This document shows positions 34,686 through 46,600 of a DNA stretch of 64,000 bases, one piece after another (position 1 is the first letter of the stretch; every line of letters begins with the position of its first letter). The DNA comes from Clostridium sp. AM58-1XD (GTDB lineage: Bacteria; Bacillota; Clostridia; Lachnospirales; Lachnospiraceae): the NCBI RefSeq assembly GCF_003464085.1, contig NZ_QSDR01000002.1, positions 62,001-126,000 of the forward strand, given 5' to 3'. The notes beneath the pieces were generated by a model that was given only the letters and a program-made list of their open reading frames with translations, had not been told where the DNA came from and ran no database searches. The position numbers and the translations under genes were made by a program.

Positions 34686-37600
34686 TTATTTCATATCATC
34701 CTCAATCAGATTGACGGATACAAGTGTTGATACACCCTTTTCCTGCATGGTAATTCCATAGAGCCTGTCTGCGGCCACCATGGTTCCTCTTCGGTGGGTA
34801 ATCACGATAAACTGGGTATTCTTCGTCAGTTTATGTAAATATTTTGCAAAGCGGTCCACGTTAGAATCGTCGAGAGCCGCTTCGATTTCATCGAGAAGGC
34901 AGAACGGCGACGGTTTTAAATTCTGAATCGCAAACAGAAGCGCAATTGCCGTAAGCGCTTTTTCTCCGCCGGAAAGCTGCATCATGTTCTGCAGCTTCTT
35001 GCCCGGCGGCTGGGCGATTATCTGGATTCCCGCCTCCAGAAGATCTGCGTCCTCCATCAGTTCCAGCGTTCCGTGACCTCCGCCGAACATTTCCTTGAAG
35101 ACCTTGTCGAATTCACTTCGGATTTCCTTGAATTTTTCCGTAAACTGGCGGCGCATGCCAGTATCCAGTTCCTCTATGATCCTTAGGAGCGTTTCTTCCG
35201 CTTTTATAAGATCCTCATGCTGTGCCTTCATGAATTCATACCGCTCCGATATCTCTTTATAATCCTCGATCGCATTGACATTGACGCTGCCAAGGCCTTT
35301 GATGGCGGACTTGAGGCTGTCGATCTGCTTTTTCATGCTTGATGAAGATGTAAACTCCGGATTGCGGAATTCTTCTGCCGTAGAGAACGTAAGGCCATAT
35401 TCATTCCACATATAATTGACATGGCTGTCCATTCGCTCATCCATCTTTTCCTTCTGGTTCTGAAGGCGGAACATCTCTTTGTCCAGGCGGCTGACCATGT
35501 CGGCGGCTTCTTCTCTTTTTTCAAAAAAACGCTTCTGCCTTCCTGTGCTCTCTTCTTTTTCCCTCATTTTTTCAGCAATCTGCCCGGAAAGCTGTTCCAT
35601 GTTCTCCCTGGTGTCTGCTATCAGCTCTTTTAAATGGGCTATTTCTGAATTCCTGCTTTCAATTGCCTGGGCGCTTCCCTCTGTTCCGGCACCCAGACCG
35701 TCTTTTTCCTCGTCCAGCTTCATCATCTCATCGCGTACACGCCTGATATTCTCAAGGGCGAACTGATGTTTCTGATGAAGACTTCCCGTCTCCATCTGTA
35801 CCTCGGACAGATGTCTCGCCATCTCTTCCCGATTGGTTTTCGCCTCTTCCAGCGTCTGGGACAGCCGCTCCATCTCTTCGCTCAGGCGGCTGTTCGTATC
35901 TTCCAGATCGGCGGTCTCCTCTTCCAGTTTCTTCTTTTCTGCCGCGATTTCCTTCAGCTGTTCTTCCAGCTGGGCATTTTCCTGAACGAGATCCGTAGAA
36001 GATTCGGCGATTTCCGATTTCTTCTCTTCCATTTTCGCAATGTTCATGCGTATCGTATTCTGTTTTAAATACTGCTCCTGCTTCTGTTTCTTCAGGACTT
36101 CAATCTGTTCCTTCTCTTCCTCCAGAAGCCCCTCTTTCAGCACCAGGCTCTGCTGTATCTCATCCACCTTGACGAGAGCTTTCTTACATGCGGCCTCCAG
36201 CTCTTCGATCTCTCTCTTTCGTCCGAGCAGGTTGCTGGAATTCCGGAAGGCACCGCCCGTCATGGAGCCGCCGGCGCTTAACAGTTCGCCGTCCAGCGTT
36301 ACGATTCTCAGAGAATACTGAAATTTTCTGGCCAGGGCAATGGCGTAATCGATGTTCTCCGCTACCACCACGCGGCCCAGGAGGTATTTTGCAAGCCCTT
36401 CATACTGTTTTTCCACGTGTACAAGGTCGCTGGCCAGCCCGATAATTCCCGGCTCCCTCAGCGCCTTTTCCTGACTGAGGCGTTCTTTCCGCCAATGCTC
36501 GTAAGCGGAAGAAAGGTCGCTCTTCCGTATTTATTCTTTTTCAAATACTCAATCAGCTGTTTCGCCGTCTGTTCAGAATCCGTAACGATATTTTGAATAC
36601 TGCCTCCAAGGGCCGTTTCGATGGCTGTTTCATACGTTTTCTCTGTCGTTATAAGGTCCGCCACAACGCCGTGAATGCCCTTCACCCTGTCTTTGGCTTC
36701 CATCACGCGCCGAATGCTTTGGCCGTATCCTTCATACCGCTCTGCCAGATTCCTCAGCGACTCCAGTTTTGTATAGCACGTATGATATTCCTGCTGGACG
36801 TCATTCAGATTTTTATTCAGCCGCTTTACATCCTGCTCCAAAGAAGTGATCCGTTCCTCCGCCTCTGTCTGAGATGTTTCCATTTCATCGATCATCAGGC
36901 TGATCATATCCAGAGCCTTCTGTTCTTCTTTAAGCTGCTCCTCCTGAACCGATTCATCGCTTTTAAATTTCAGGAGCTTCTGGCAGACCTCCGACCTGCG
37001 GACCTGTACCTGTTCCAGCATAGTCATGTAGCGCTGCTGTTTCCGGAAGGGCAGCCTTCTCATTGAGGTTCCCAATCATCCTGTTCTTGTCCGCTTCAAT
37101 GTCCTCATCCAGCTTACGTATTGCCTCCTCGGCCCGTTTCAGATTGCTCTCCGCCTCTTCCTGACGCTTCAGAGCTTCCTTCGCTTCGGCAGAAATCCCT
37201 TCTCGCTCTTTTTCATACTCTTCTTTCTTCTGATGCTTTTCCCTCAGTTCTTCATCAATGGCGGCCATCCGTGCCTTGATGTGTTCTGCGTTCATTTTTT
37301 CCGTATTGATCTGTTCCAGCAGGACGTTGATCTGGCCTTCCAGACTGCCATTCATTCCGTTGGCCCTGGAATGTTCTTCCTGCATGGAAGCGATCTCACG
37401 TTCCAGAGCTTCGATTACCTGGGAAAGGGCCTCGTACTCCGTCTTCAGGCTTTCCTGCTTCTCTACGGCTTCTTTCAGCTCCGCAGAGGCGATCTCTTCC
37501 TTTCTGGCTGTCTCGTGGAGTTCTGCTCTTAAGCCTTCCGTCTCCATCAGGAACAGGTTCGCATCGTATTTCTTCAGCTCATCCCTCAGCCTCAGATATT

Positions 37601-38240
37601 CTCTGGCCGCTTCCGACTGCTTTTTTAACGGTCCAACCTGCTTTTCCAGCTCTGTCAGGATATCTGTAATTCTCAGCAGGTTCTGTTTTTCATCTTCCAG
37701 TTTTTTCTGGGCAATGACCTTTCTTCTCTTGAACTTCACAATTCCTGCCGCTTCATCAAAGAGCTCGCGCCGCTCTTCCGGCCTTCCGCTCAGGATCTTG
37801 TCAATCTGGCCCTGGCCGATGATGGAATATCCTTCCTTACCGATTCCAGTATCATAGAACAGCTCGTTAATATCTTTCAGCCTGCACGCGCTCCCGTTCA
37901 GGCGGTATTCGCTTTCTCCGGAACGGTAAAGCCTCCTGGTAATCGTCACCTGGTCGTATTCCACCGCAAGTTCATGGTCTGAATTATCCAGCGTAATGGC
38001 AACAGAAGCAAATCCCTGCGGTTTTCTGGCTTCCGTACCTGCAAAGATGACATCCTGCATGCTGGCGCCGCGCAGCTGTTTAATCCTCTGCTCTCCCAGA
38101 ACCCACCGCACCGCGTCCGCCACATTGCTCTTACCGCTGCCGTTTGGCCCTACAATGCCTGTAATTCCATTGTGAAATTCAAACAGTATTTTATTTGCAA
38201 ATGATTTAAAACCCTGTACCTCGATACTTTTTAAATACAT
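34686..38240 (-). CDS. smc: Chromosome segregation protein SMC, two frameshifts
   Basis: Condensin ATPase for chromosome compaction and segregation. Restored length about 1,185 residues. N-terminal head with Walker A GPNGSGKSNVADAVRW near residue 32 and ELFYDTGIGKEGYSIIGQG; then a long coiled coil. The hinge follows in the middle fragment and IEYLKKNKYGRATFLPL through SMTGGAF. Second coiled coil and C-terminal head with signature LSGGEKALTAIALLFA and Walker B PFCLLDEIEAALDDSN. Frame breaks: near 37045-37055 (an extra base in a C-run) and near 36485-36492 (one base lost). All ATPase motifs are intact, so the breaks are probably sequence errors. Confidence 0.95.
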
Positions 38241-38241
38241 A

Positions 38242-38934
38242 TTACACCTGTGATTTCCTTAATTTTAGAATTCCATGATAAGCGGCCGCAGCTTCCGCGG
38301 CCTTTTTTGTTCTTCCCGTCCCCCGGCCGATCTCTTCTTCACCGATCTTTGCGCATACCTCGAATGTCTTGTTATGATCAGGGCCCTCCTCCCTGAGCAG
38401 TTCATAGGAAAGAGGAGTGTCCCCTATACTCTGAACCATTTCCTGCAGGATAGTCTTGCTATCGTAAAAGAGCTGCTTGTGTTCCATATCGTTCAGAATA
38501 AACTGATGGATGAACTCTTTCGCACTAGCAAAACCACCATCCAGATAAATCGCGCCAATCAGCGCCTCCATCGCATCTGATACGACTGAATTGCGTTCCC
38601 TGCCCCCTGTCGCGTCCTCTCCCTTTCCCAGAAGCAGATAATCTCCCAGATGGATTTCGCCTGCACAGTATGCAAGAGCTGGCTCACACACCATACTGGC
38701 CCTCGTCTTCGTCAGCTCCCCTTCCGGCATTTTATCATTCTTATGAAACAGGAAATCGCTGGATACCAGTTCCAGTACAGCGTCACCCAAAAATTCCAGC
38801 CGTTCATTACATCTTGACTTCTCCCACCGTTTTTCATTCGCATAGGAGCTGTGGGTCATCGCATGGGACAGCAGTCCCTTGTTTTTAAATTCATAACCGA
38901 TCTTCTGTTCTAAGTCGTTTAATTTTCTGTTCAT
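38242..38934 (-). CDS. rnc: Ribonuclease III
   Basis: Cuts double-stranded RNA in rRNA and mRNA processing. 230 residues; the RNase III signature NERLEFLGDAVLELVSSD near residue 42 and the second acidic site DAMEALIGAIYLDGG near residue 118. A double-stranded RNA-binding domain occupies about residues 158-225 (YELLREEGPDHNKTFEV, GRTKKAAEAAAA). One bp separates it from smc. An intergenic structured element (39003-39073), a possible substrate, lies just upstream. Confidence 0.97.
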   Translation of the reverse strand: MNRKLNDLEQKIGYEFKNKGLLSHAMTHSSYANEKRWEKSRCNERLEFLGDAVLELVSSDFLFHKNDKMPEGELTKTRASMVCEPALAYCAGEIHLGDYLLLGKGEDATGGRERNSVVSDAMEALIGAIYLDGGFASAKEFIHQFILNDMEHKQLFYDSKTILQEMVQSIGDTPLSYELLREEGPDHNKTFEVCAKIGEEEIGRGTGRTKKAAEAAAAYHGILKLRKSQV

Positions 38935-39002
38935 ATATTTTTATATGTCCTTCCTTCTTGATTTCCTGTCTGGCAGAGTATGTCACCAAAGAAAAACGCA
39001 TT

Positions 39003-39073
39003 GCCCCCGTATACCAGACGGAGTGACTTGGCCACTGCCTTGGAACGAAATCTGGTATCGGGGGCATGTCTGA
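39003..39073 (-). ncRNA. Structured intergenic element, copy 2 (acpP-rnc)
   Basis: Plus-strand GCCCCCG-ATACCAGA-type arm (39003-39018) pairs with TCTGGTAT-CGGGGGC (39051-39065), 14 or more pairs. The loop, GTGACTTGGC...GCCTTGGAAC, matches the loop at 25088-25111 (GTAACCTGGC...GCCCTGGAAC), while the stem bases differ and stay paired. It lies between acpP and rnc on one transcript. Confidence 0.5.
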
Positions 39074-39103
39074 TTTTAGTTTACAGCACTCTCATCAATT
39101 TAT

Positions 39104-39322
39104 TCACCGAATTTTCTCAAGCAGGTCACCAACTGTTGCAATCCCTTCTGCCGCTTCCTCCGAGATATACACATCGAATTCCTCCTGAATCGCTGCTATC
39201 AGTTCTGCGATATCCAGAGAATCCGCTCCGAAATCCGCTACCAGCCTGGAACCCATTGTTATTTCCTCCGGGTCGATGTTGAATTGATCTGCAAGAACAG
39301 CCCTCATTCTCTCAAATTCCAT
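39104..39322 (-). CDS. acpP: Acyl carrier protein
   Basis: Carries fatty-acyl chains on a phosphopantetheine arm. Start chosen at MEFERMRAVLADQFNI (72 residues), overlapping the restored plsX stop by 11 bp and preceded by AGGAAG. The attachment serine is in FGADSLDIAELI near residue 35. The sequence is acidic, as expected. Confidence 0.96.
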   Translation of the reverse strand: MEFERMRAVLADQFNIDPEEITMGSRLVADFGADSLDIAELIAAIQEEFDVYISEEAAEGIATVGDLLEKIR

Positions 39323-40335
39323 CCTGGCTTCCTTCCTGGCGTTTTGTTCCAAGACTGGCCTTTATCTTATCGTTAATCGCCTGTTCCTTAAAAGTAACGC
39401 ACTGGATAATGGAATTGCAGACTTCATTGGCTGTGGAATTGCCGTGCGTCTTCACAACAAGGCCCTTCAGTCCCAGCAGAGGCGCTCCCCCGTACTGGCT
39501 TGCATCAAAGGATTTTAAAGTCGCCTTCAGAGCCGGCTTAACCAGCAGCTCCGATCTTGCTCCTCAGGCTTGTCATCATGCCATCCTTCACTTTCGAAAG
39601 AAGGGTCGCGCCTACGCCTTCGTAAAGCTTTAGAATTACATTTCCCACAAAGGCTTCACATACGATAACATCCGCGCCTCCATGAGGGATTTCCCTTGCT
39701 TCAATGCTGCCGATAAAGTTTATGTCATGGCATTCTTTCAGCAGAGGAAACGTCTCTTTTACAAGAGCATTGCCTTTTTCCTCCTCTGCGCCGATATTTA
39801 CAATCGCCACTCTGGGATTCTTTACGCCTACTACGTGCTCCATATAAATAGCTCCCATTCTGGCAAACTGAACGAGATGAGAAGGCCTAGCATCCACATT
39901 GGCACCGCAGTCAATCAGCAGGGAAACTCCATTCTCTGTGGGAATCAGGGGGGCCAGAGGCGGTCTCTCCACACCTTTTATCCTGCCGACGATCACTTGA
40001 CCTCCTACGAGAACTGCTCCTGAACTGCCGGCAGAGACAAAGGCATCCGCTTCCCCGCATTTTACCATATTCATCCCCACTACGATGGAGGAATCCTTTT
40101 TGGAGCGAATTGCCGTGACAGGAGGTTCCTCTGTTTCAATAACCTCCGAGGCAGGCTGAATCGTAATTCGATCCTTCTGATACGAATGCTTCTTCAGCTC
40201 TTCCTCGATCGCTTCCTGTTTTCCAACGAGGACAACAGAAACATCAGTTCCTTTATTCACAGCCTGGACCGCGCCTTTTACAATCTCTCCCGGCGCATTG
40301 TCACCACCCATGGCATCTACTGCTATCTTGACCAT
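39312..40335 (-). CDS. plsX: Phosphate acyltransferase PlsX, one frameshift
   Basis: Converts acyl-ACP to acyl-phosphate, the donor used by PlsY. N-terminus MVKIAVDAMGGDNAPGEIVKG is diagnostic, with SAGSSGAVLVGG near residue 98 and a central CGANVDARPSHLVQF. The frame breaks near 39545-39550 (SKIGA then LLVKPALKATLKSFDASQYGG), one base missing. The second part, GAPLLGLKGLVVKTHGNS, runs to a TGA at 39312. Restored length about 341 residues, as expected. First gene of the plsX-acpP-rnc-smc-ftsY unit. Confidence 0.94.
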
Positions 40336-40389
40336 TTGACTCTCCTCCCGGCTTTTGCCTAACTTTATTCTAACAATAATCTACTAAAT

Positions 40390-40418
40390 AATATACCCGA
40401 TATCATTTCATAAATCAA
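40390..40418 (-). promoter_or_regulatory. Promoter of the plsX operon
   Basis: Minus strand TTGATT (40413-40418), 17-nt spacer, TATATT (40390-40395), 55 bp upstream of plsX. Confidence 0.65.
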
Positions 40419-40429
40419 TAAGATTTTCA

Positions 40430-40585
40430 TACGGTGTCTTTATAAAGCAGTTTCTGCTGCAGGGAAAATTTTTCTCCAATGCGTAACAAAGAGTTCGATA
40501 AAGCGGGGCATGATGTCCATAGCGGAGCGCTTTTTACTTTCCAGGAATCAAGTACTTTATAAGAACAAGGTCTTTCCCGGAAAGG
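40430..40585. repeat. Gene-free region with intergenic repeat copy B
   Basis: Between the adhesin terminator and the plsX promoter. It contains the partner of repeat copy A (AAGAACAAGGTCTTTCCCG from 40561) and a hairpin AAAGCG (40499-40504)/CGCTTT (40529-40534). A short minus-strand frame across it has no ribosome site or recognisable sequence. Confidence 0.4.
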
Positions 40586-40588
40586 AAC

Positions 40589-40642
40589 AAAGGCTCCGTC
40601 AGCCTGCCTGCATGGTATGCAGGGCTGGCTGTCGGAGCCTTT
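40589..40642 (-). terminator. Terminator of the giant adhesin gene
   Basis: Minus strand AAAGGCTCCGACAGCC pairs with GGCTGACGGAGCCTTT; an inner pair CCTGCATACC.../...CATGCAGG extends the hairpin. It begins 14 bp after the stop and runs into T-rich sequence. Confidence 0.85.
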
Positions 40643-40655
40643 GGCAATGAAGCGT

Positions 40656-43600
40656 TTAACCGTCTTCATCCTCTTTTTTCTTTCCTGACAATAGCAAAAA
40701 CAGCGCGAGCGTTGCTGTAATGATGGCCATTAAACCGTGATTCTTGGCAAAATCTCCTGTCTTTGGAAGAGCGCCGAGAGGCACCTCCATATCATCGATC
40801 GGTATGACAGGATTTTCTATAATCTGGTTCGGCAGGTTTGCGAGCGGAACCTGATTTTCCGGAATAGTGGTAGTCGGTGTTTCTGTCGGCGTTCCGCCGC
40901 CACCGCCGCCGCTACCGCCGCCTCCGCCACCACTGTGGCTTCCGCCGCTGCTCGGCTGATCAGCTACGATAACTGCCGTATGGCTGTCGCCTACGTAGAA
41001 GCTCGGGATATCCTTATTAATCAGATATCCGGAAGGTGAAACCGTTTCAAGGAGCGTATACGTTCCAGACGGAAGACGTTTGATCTCTGCCTGGCCGTTC
41101 GCATCCGTTTCAAGGATGTCGCTTTGCTTTCCTCTGTCGTCCAGCCTGAGAAGCTTCCGCCTTTCAGTACTACGTACCTTCCGTCTGCTGCACGGAGAAT
41201 GAAGGAAGCATGAGCCAGTTTCTTGTTTCCGTCGTCTGAAGACACTTTCGTCACATTCAGCCGGTGGGGATCATTCTGTACGGAGCCTTCGGAATTCAGC
41301 TGTCCATCCTTGAACCATACATGGCTGTTTTCCTTACTGATGGTAAACGATTCGCTCCATGGCACATCTCCCAGTACGTATCCTTCAGGGGCTTTCGTCT
41401 CTGTCAGTGTATAGGTGCGTATGCAGTCTCGTAATGCTGCCTTCTCCATCTGAACTGCCGAAAATGTTCTTCGTTCCGTCTACGCGGAACGCAATCTCCG
41501 GATTTCCTTTTGAGCCGGTGGAAAGAACGGTGATTCCGCTTCCATATACCGTCTTGACATATTCTTCAAATGCCTCTTCCACATCACTTGAACCGGTAAG
41601 CTTAAATTCAGCGCCTGCAAGCTTTCTGGAAGCAGCTTCCCTATCTACCTTTTCAAGGGTTACCGCTCCGGTAAGAGGTGTATTTGTTACGGTAAAGTTG
41701 ATCTCGTTCTGCACGGAAGAATTCAGTTCTGCCTTTCCGCCTGCATCCGTAAGGAGGGAAATGGTTCCGTCTTTACTGATCCGGACATAAAACGGCTTGA
41801 TCTCCTCATACACAGTGGAAGCCATCTCGGTGATCTTATAGTCTCCATAAAGAAGTCCGTTGACCGTAATGCCGCCGTTTTCTGTCGTAAACAGCCCTCT
41901 GGCAGCGTCTCATTCTCATGGAAGCTCTTAAAGATCATGCCTTCTTTATAGACACCAGGCCCTTCTACCTTGAACTGTATACCATCTGCAAAGCTTCCAT
42001 AAATGTTCTTCTTCTGCCATTTCAGATTAAACGGCAGTCTTTCGTTTGTAAAGACGAGTTCTTCTTTCACGTCAGGAACGGACTTGTGATCTCTGTCAAT
42101 AATGAATTCTTTCTGGCATTTATCGATCATGTCAGAATACCCTTCTGGAGGAAGCGTCTCTTTTAAGAGATAGCTGCCGTATGGCAGGCCGTTCAGAGCG
42201 ATTTCTCCCGTTCCGTCCGTTTCAAAGGCAATTTTATTCTCATGATCTGCAGGTACATTCTTATTGCGGATTCCCTTCGAAAGATCGGCTTCGACTGCAA
42301 AACGGCTTCTGTATTCCTCCCATGCGGCCCTGGCGGATTCTTCCGTCATTCCTTTGTTCGCCTGTACTCCATCATAGGTCCAGATCAGTTCAAAGCCTGC
42401 TCCTTCCAGGTTCTCATTCGAGGACTTGTCGATCTTTCTGTACCTCAGCATACCTGTGTCGTAAGGATCTTTGACGTGGATGTCGTTTGCCGATGAAAGC
42501 TGACTGCTGTCCACCGCTGCCATATTCGGAATAATCCAGCCGGACTTTCCTTCACCTACGGAAGCTGTTTCCAGATCCGCCTCTGCCCCTGAAACCACAA
42601 ATCCGGCAGACGCCTCTTCCTCTACAAGCAGATAGTTCTGATAGTAGAGAAGTTCCGGCAGATTCTCCAGTTCGCCGTTTTCATTGGTCCTTCCGGCATC
42701 CCTGTCTTTTGTAAGCGGATAGACCAGCTTTTCCGGATCCTCGCTCGCTTCTAAAGGCGTTGCAAACGGACCGTAAATCGAGAATTTCGTACCCTGCAGC
42801 CCGCGGCCGTCTTCATCAGTCTTCTTGACTTTGATATTGCGGTAAGGAACGATACCAAGGTCTTTCGTGTGGTCGTACCACTCGTTGCCTTCCCTGTCGT
42901 TTCCTGCCTTCCAGAGGAAGAACTTCTCAGAAGCGACCGTACGGTGACCCTCAGAATCAGATGTTGTATAGAAGTTATTGTCTACAGATTCTCTGCTGTT
43001 TTCTCCATACAGATCCGTATCATCCGGAACTCTGGACTTTCCGGAATCCTGATTCGCCGTCATCTTTCCGTTGTCCAGCTGGGTCGTTGTATGCGCAATT
43101 CTCCAGATAATCCCTAACCCGTTCTCTTCCTGCGTTGTAATTCTGATTATAAAATTCTCAGGGTTGTCACCACGCAGCTTATCAGGATTCAGAATGTTTT
43201 TGACCGCTTCGGAGCCTTTGGTGTACAGCCCCTTCTGGTCCGCCGTCTTCGGTCTGGAAGGAATCAAATGGTCAAACAGGAAGGTGTTGTCGCCATTCAG
43301 CGTACCGTCTACAATTCCTGCCTCTTCTCCCGACTTGTAAAGTTTGATTCCGAAATATCCATTGTTCCAGAGTTCCTGTACCTTCTCTTCCAGATATGTG
43401 TCGTTCTCATCCTGTATGCCGTTGTTGTTGGCATCAATCCATATCTTTCCTCCTACTTTCACACGGCTTGGTGAAAGTAGAGCGTTGACTTTATTGCTTG
43501 GTACGATATCCTGGAGTACGTCTCCGCTTCCGTTGCTGCCCTTAATCTTGTATCTGAGGGAGAAGTTATTCACGGCATAGGTAAATACTGCCTCTTCCTT

Positions 43601-46600
43601 TTCTGCCTGTGTCTTGAATTCCTGTACATTTGTAAGGAACTCAATGACAATACGCTCCCCTGGCTCAAGCATAATGTTCTGATCCATATCGAACATAAGC
43701 GCCGCGGCTCTGGATGGCAGATATCCGTCCGACCAGTCTGCAGAATCTGGGATATCATTGTTCAGGAACTTGCTTCTGTCAGCCTTATCGCTGAAAGAAT
43801 TCTTTTTGCTGTAATATACATTGACATCTGAACGGATATCTTCTCCCTTCCCGTTCTTGTCATACTTTGTAACGATAAAATCATCTGTGCCCGCTTCTTC
43901 CAGGTCAGGCGCTTCCACCTGCCACTTGCTGTATCTCTGGTTGGTAGAGCCCAAATCCGTATCCCCTACTGCCGGAAGAATATCCAGGATTCTCAGGTTA
44001 TTAACGGTATTTGTCTGATCACTGTTAACAACAGTCAGTCGGTAGCGGACCCATCCGTCATCAATTGAAGCTTTTGCACTTGTGGTTCCTGAAACGAACG
44101 CACTGTCCATGTCGCCCATCTCTTCCTTCAGAACGTCGATAGCAGCTCCGCTGCGGTAGCCTACGTTCTTGTAAGCGGAAATCCAGCCGTTACCCAAAAG
44201 CTCATGATCGAAATTGGCAATTGCAGAATCCAGTTCCGGTTTGGTACCCGGCCATGCAGAGCTGCCGGCTGCCTTGAAGGAAGCTCCTCCTGCATTGCCT
44301 GTAAACGGCTCCATTTTTTTCGGGCTTGTAACGTATACATAGTTCGGAATGTCTTCCGGATTGCTGATGATTCCTGCCTTGATGTCTACACTGTAGGAAA
44401 TGGTGATCTTTTCGCCTTTTTTGAAATCTCCCTTGAACGGCAGATAGATATACGTATTTCCATCGATTACACTGGTGATAGCGTTGTCTTTATCCAGTTT
44501 TACGCCGTCCGGAGCGCTGATTGCAAATTGTTTGTCGATACCGGCTCCCTGAAGCTCCATACCGTATGGCAGCTTATCAAAGAATACGGGATTAACCATC
44601 GGAACCTCAATATCTGTGCTGACATTCTCAAGATTAAGCGTATACGTCAGAGCATCATCCACTTTAACGGTGATATCACCTGCCGCTTTCTGTTTCGCCA
44701 CATCCTTGGTCAGCGCAACTGTCGGAACCGGAGGCTCTTTTACGTCGACAGCCGCCAGACTCGTCACATCCTTCGTCCCTGCTGTCAGTTCTCCCCTGCT
44801 GTCGTACTTATCATACGTCATTTCAGCAAAAGCCGTATTCTTAACCTGCGTAATCTGTTTTGCTTCATTGCCGTTGGAATCCAGACGCTCCTGTTTCCAT
44901 ATGATGAAATCAGCTTTCAGCGTTCCCGGGGTGAAATCTCTTCCCAGTTTGTATTTTCCACCCGACTTTTCAGAAAGGTTTTTATCCTCGTAAATGACTT
45001 CAAAAGATTCCACCTTTTCATTCGTATAATCTGGTATATGGATTTTCCACATGCCGTCCGCGTCAGCAGCATCTGCTACAACTGCGGCGATCGGGCTGCT
45101 GGTCTCTATCTTCTGCTTATCAAATCCGTAAAGTACAACTGTGGCCGTAATCGAGGAGCTGCACTCTCCTCTTCCGTCTGATAAGGCGTTCCGTCTTCAT
45201 CTGCTACAAACCGGTTATCCGCTGTCGGCACCGGGATCGCCAGTTCCTTCAGGGAAAACGTTTCATAGCTATACGAAGACTCCAGCTCCGTCCCATTTCC
45301 ATCCATCATGGAAAGACCCTTGTCAGTGAATGTAAAGGAAGTAAGCGGAAGCTTGTTGGAAATCTTCAGAGCAATATCATAGGAAGCCGTCTGCTCGTCT
45401 GTCCACCAGAGATTCTCGAGAGGTCCGTTCGTCGCCTTCTTATCAATAGCCAGGCTTTCATCCGTCTTTAAATTTGCAAATACATAGCTGTTTCCACCTT
45501 CTTTTGAAGGAATTGTAATCTCCTGCTTCCATACAACTCTGGAATCGTTCTTCACGATGGCAAATCCATCCGTCAGTGATTCGATTTCCTCGATTCTGTA
45601 TCTTCCCTCTTTCAGCGGAACCACGGCCATCGTATATCGTCTGATATCCGGAAGATCCGTTTCATAAGTAATCGGCTGTGTCTCGATTCTGTCTTCTACA
45701 ATGGTTTCATTCTCAGGATCAGAAATGTCCACGATCCGGAACGCAGCCCGCGGCGCATTCGCAGTCGGGTCATTTTCCGCCGCCTCTTTCAGAATCCGCA
45801 CTCTGGCAGCAGGCTTATTAAACGCCGCAAATCCATAGGCAGCTCCGCTTTCGAGAACAGAACCATCGCCAAGAAGATAAATATTTCTACTTGCCGAGTC
45901 TGTGCTGTCGGCACTTTCCTTCGTCTCTGCATTCTCAAGCAAGGTGAGCTTTTCTTCCGACGGCCCGTTTCCGTCCATTCTGTGGACGGAATTCAGCATA
46001 TAATTTTTATAATCGCCAGAAGTGATTTCATGCTCATAGAGTGCATATACCTTTCCTTCTACAGGAAGTCCAGTCCAACTGAGCCTCCCTGTTCCGCTGA
46101 CCTCACCGTTTTCCGGCGCGATCTCAATGCCGCTTCCAGCTTTCACCTTCACCCATACAGGCCGGCCCGCTTCATAATCATCCAGATCGGCCGTATAGAG
46201 GTCAAAGAACGCATCCTTTTCCTGTACCTGATTTTCCGGATTGGATTCTGACGCGTCCTCTCCGAACAGATTTTCATAGGTATCCCTGTACTTTGTAAGG
46301 TTTATATCGATGCCAGCTTCATTTTCAAACAGGAGGTCTTCATACACCCTCACATGGTCCGCTGCTTTATCATAGCTTGCTACTTCGCCCGGCTTCACTT
46401 TTACGGAAACTGCTTTTTCATTCAGCACGTAATGTGACGGCGCTTTTGTCTCTAAAATCCAGAACGCATCCTCTCCATTTTCATCCAGATCTCCCAGCCA
46501 TACGTTCATTACGCACGTTCCTGTTTCGTCTGTCGTTCCGGAAGCCACGATCGTTCCTGTCGGCCTGCCGTCTGCTCCTGGAGCTCCGTCATATACGGCG

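Noticed and set aside
40336..40389. FapR operator in front of plsX
   Set aside because: TTAGTA is present but the required inverted half is not.
40427..40669. 80-residue frame downstream of the adhesin
   Set aside because: It is antiparallel-free but runs through the adhesin stop, the terminator and repeat DNA; no ribosome site.
44204..45181. 325-residue plus-strand frame inside the adhesin
   Set aside because: Antisense shadow of the adhesin; low-complexity Cys/Arg-rich sequence and no ribosome site.
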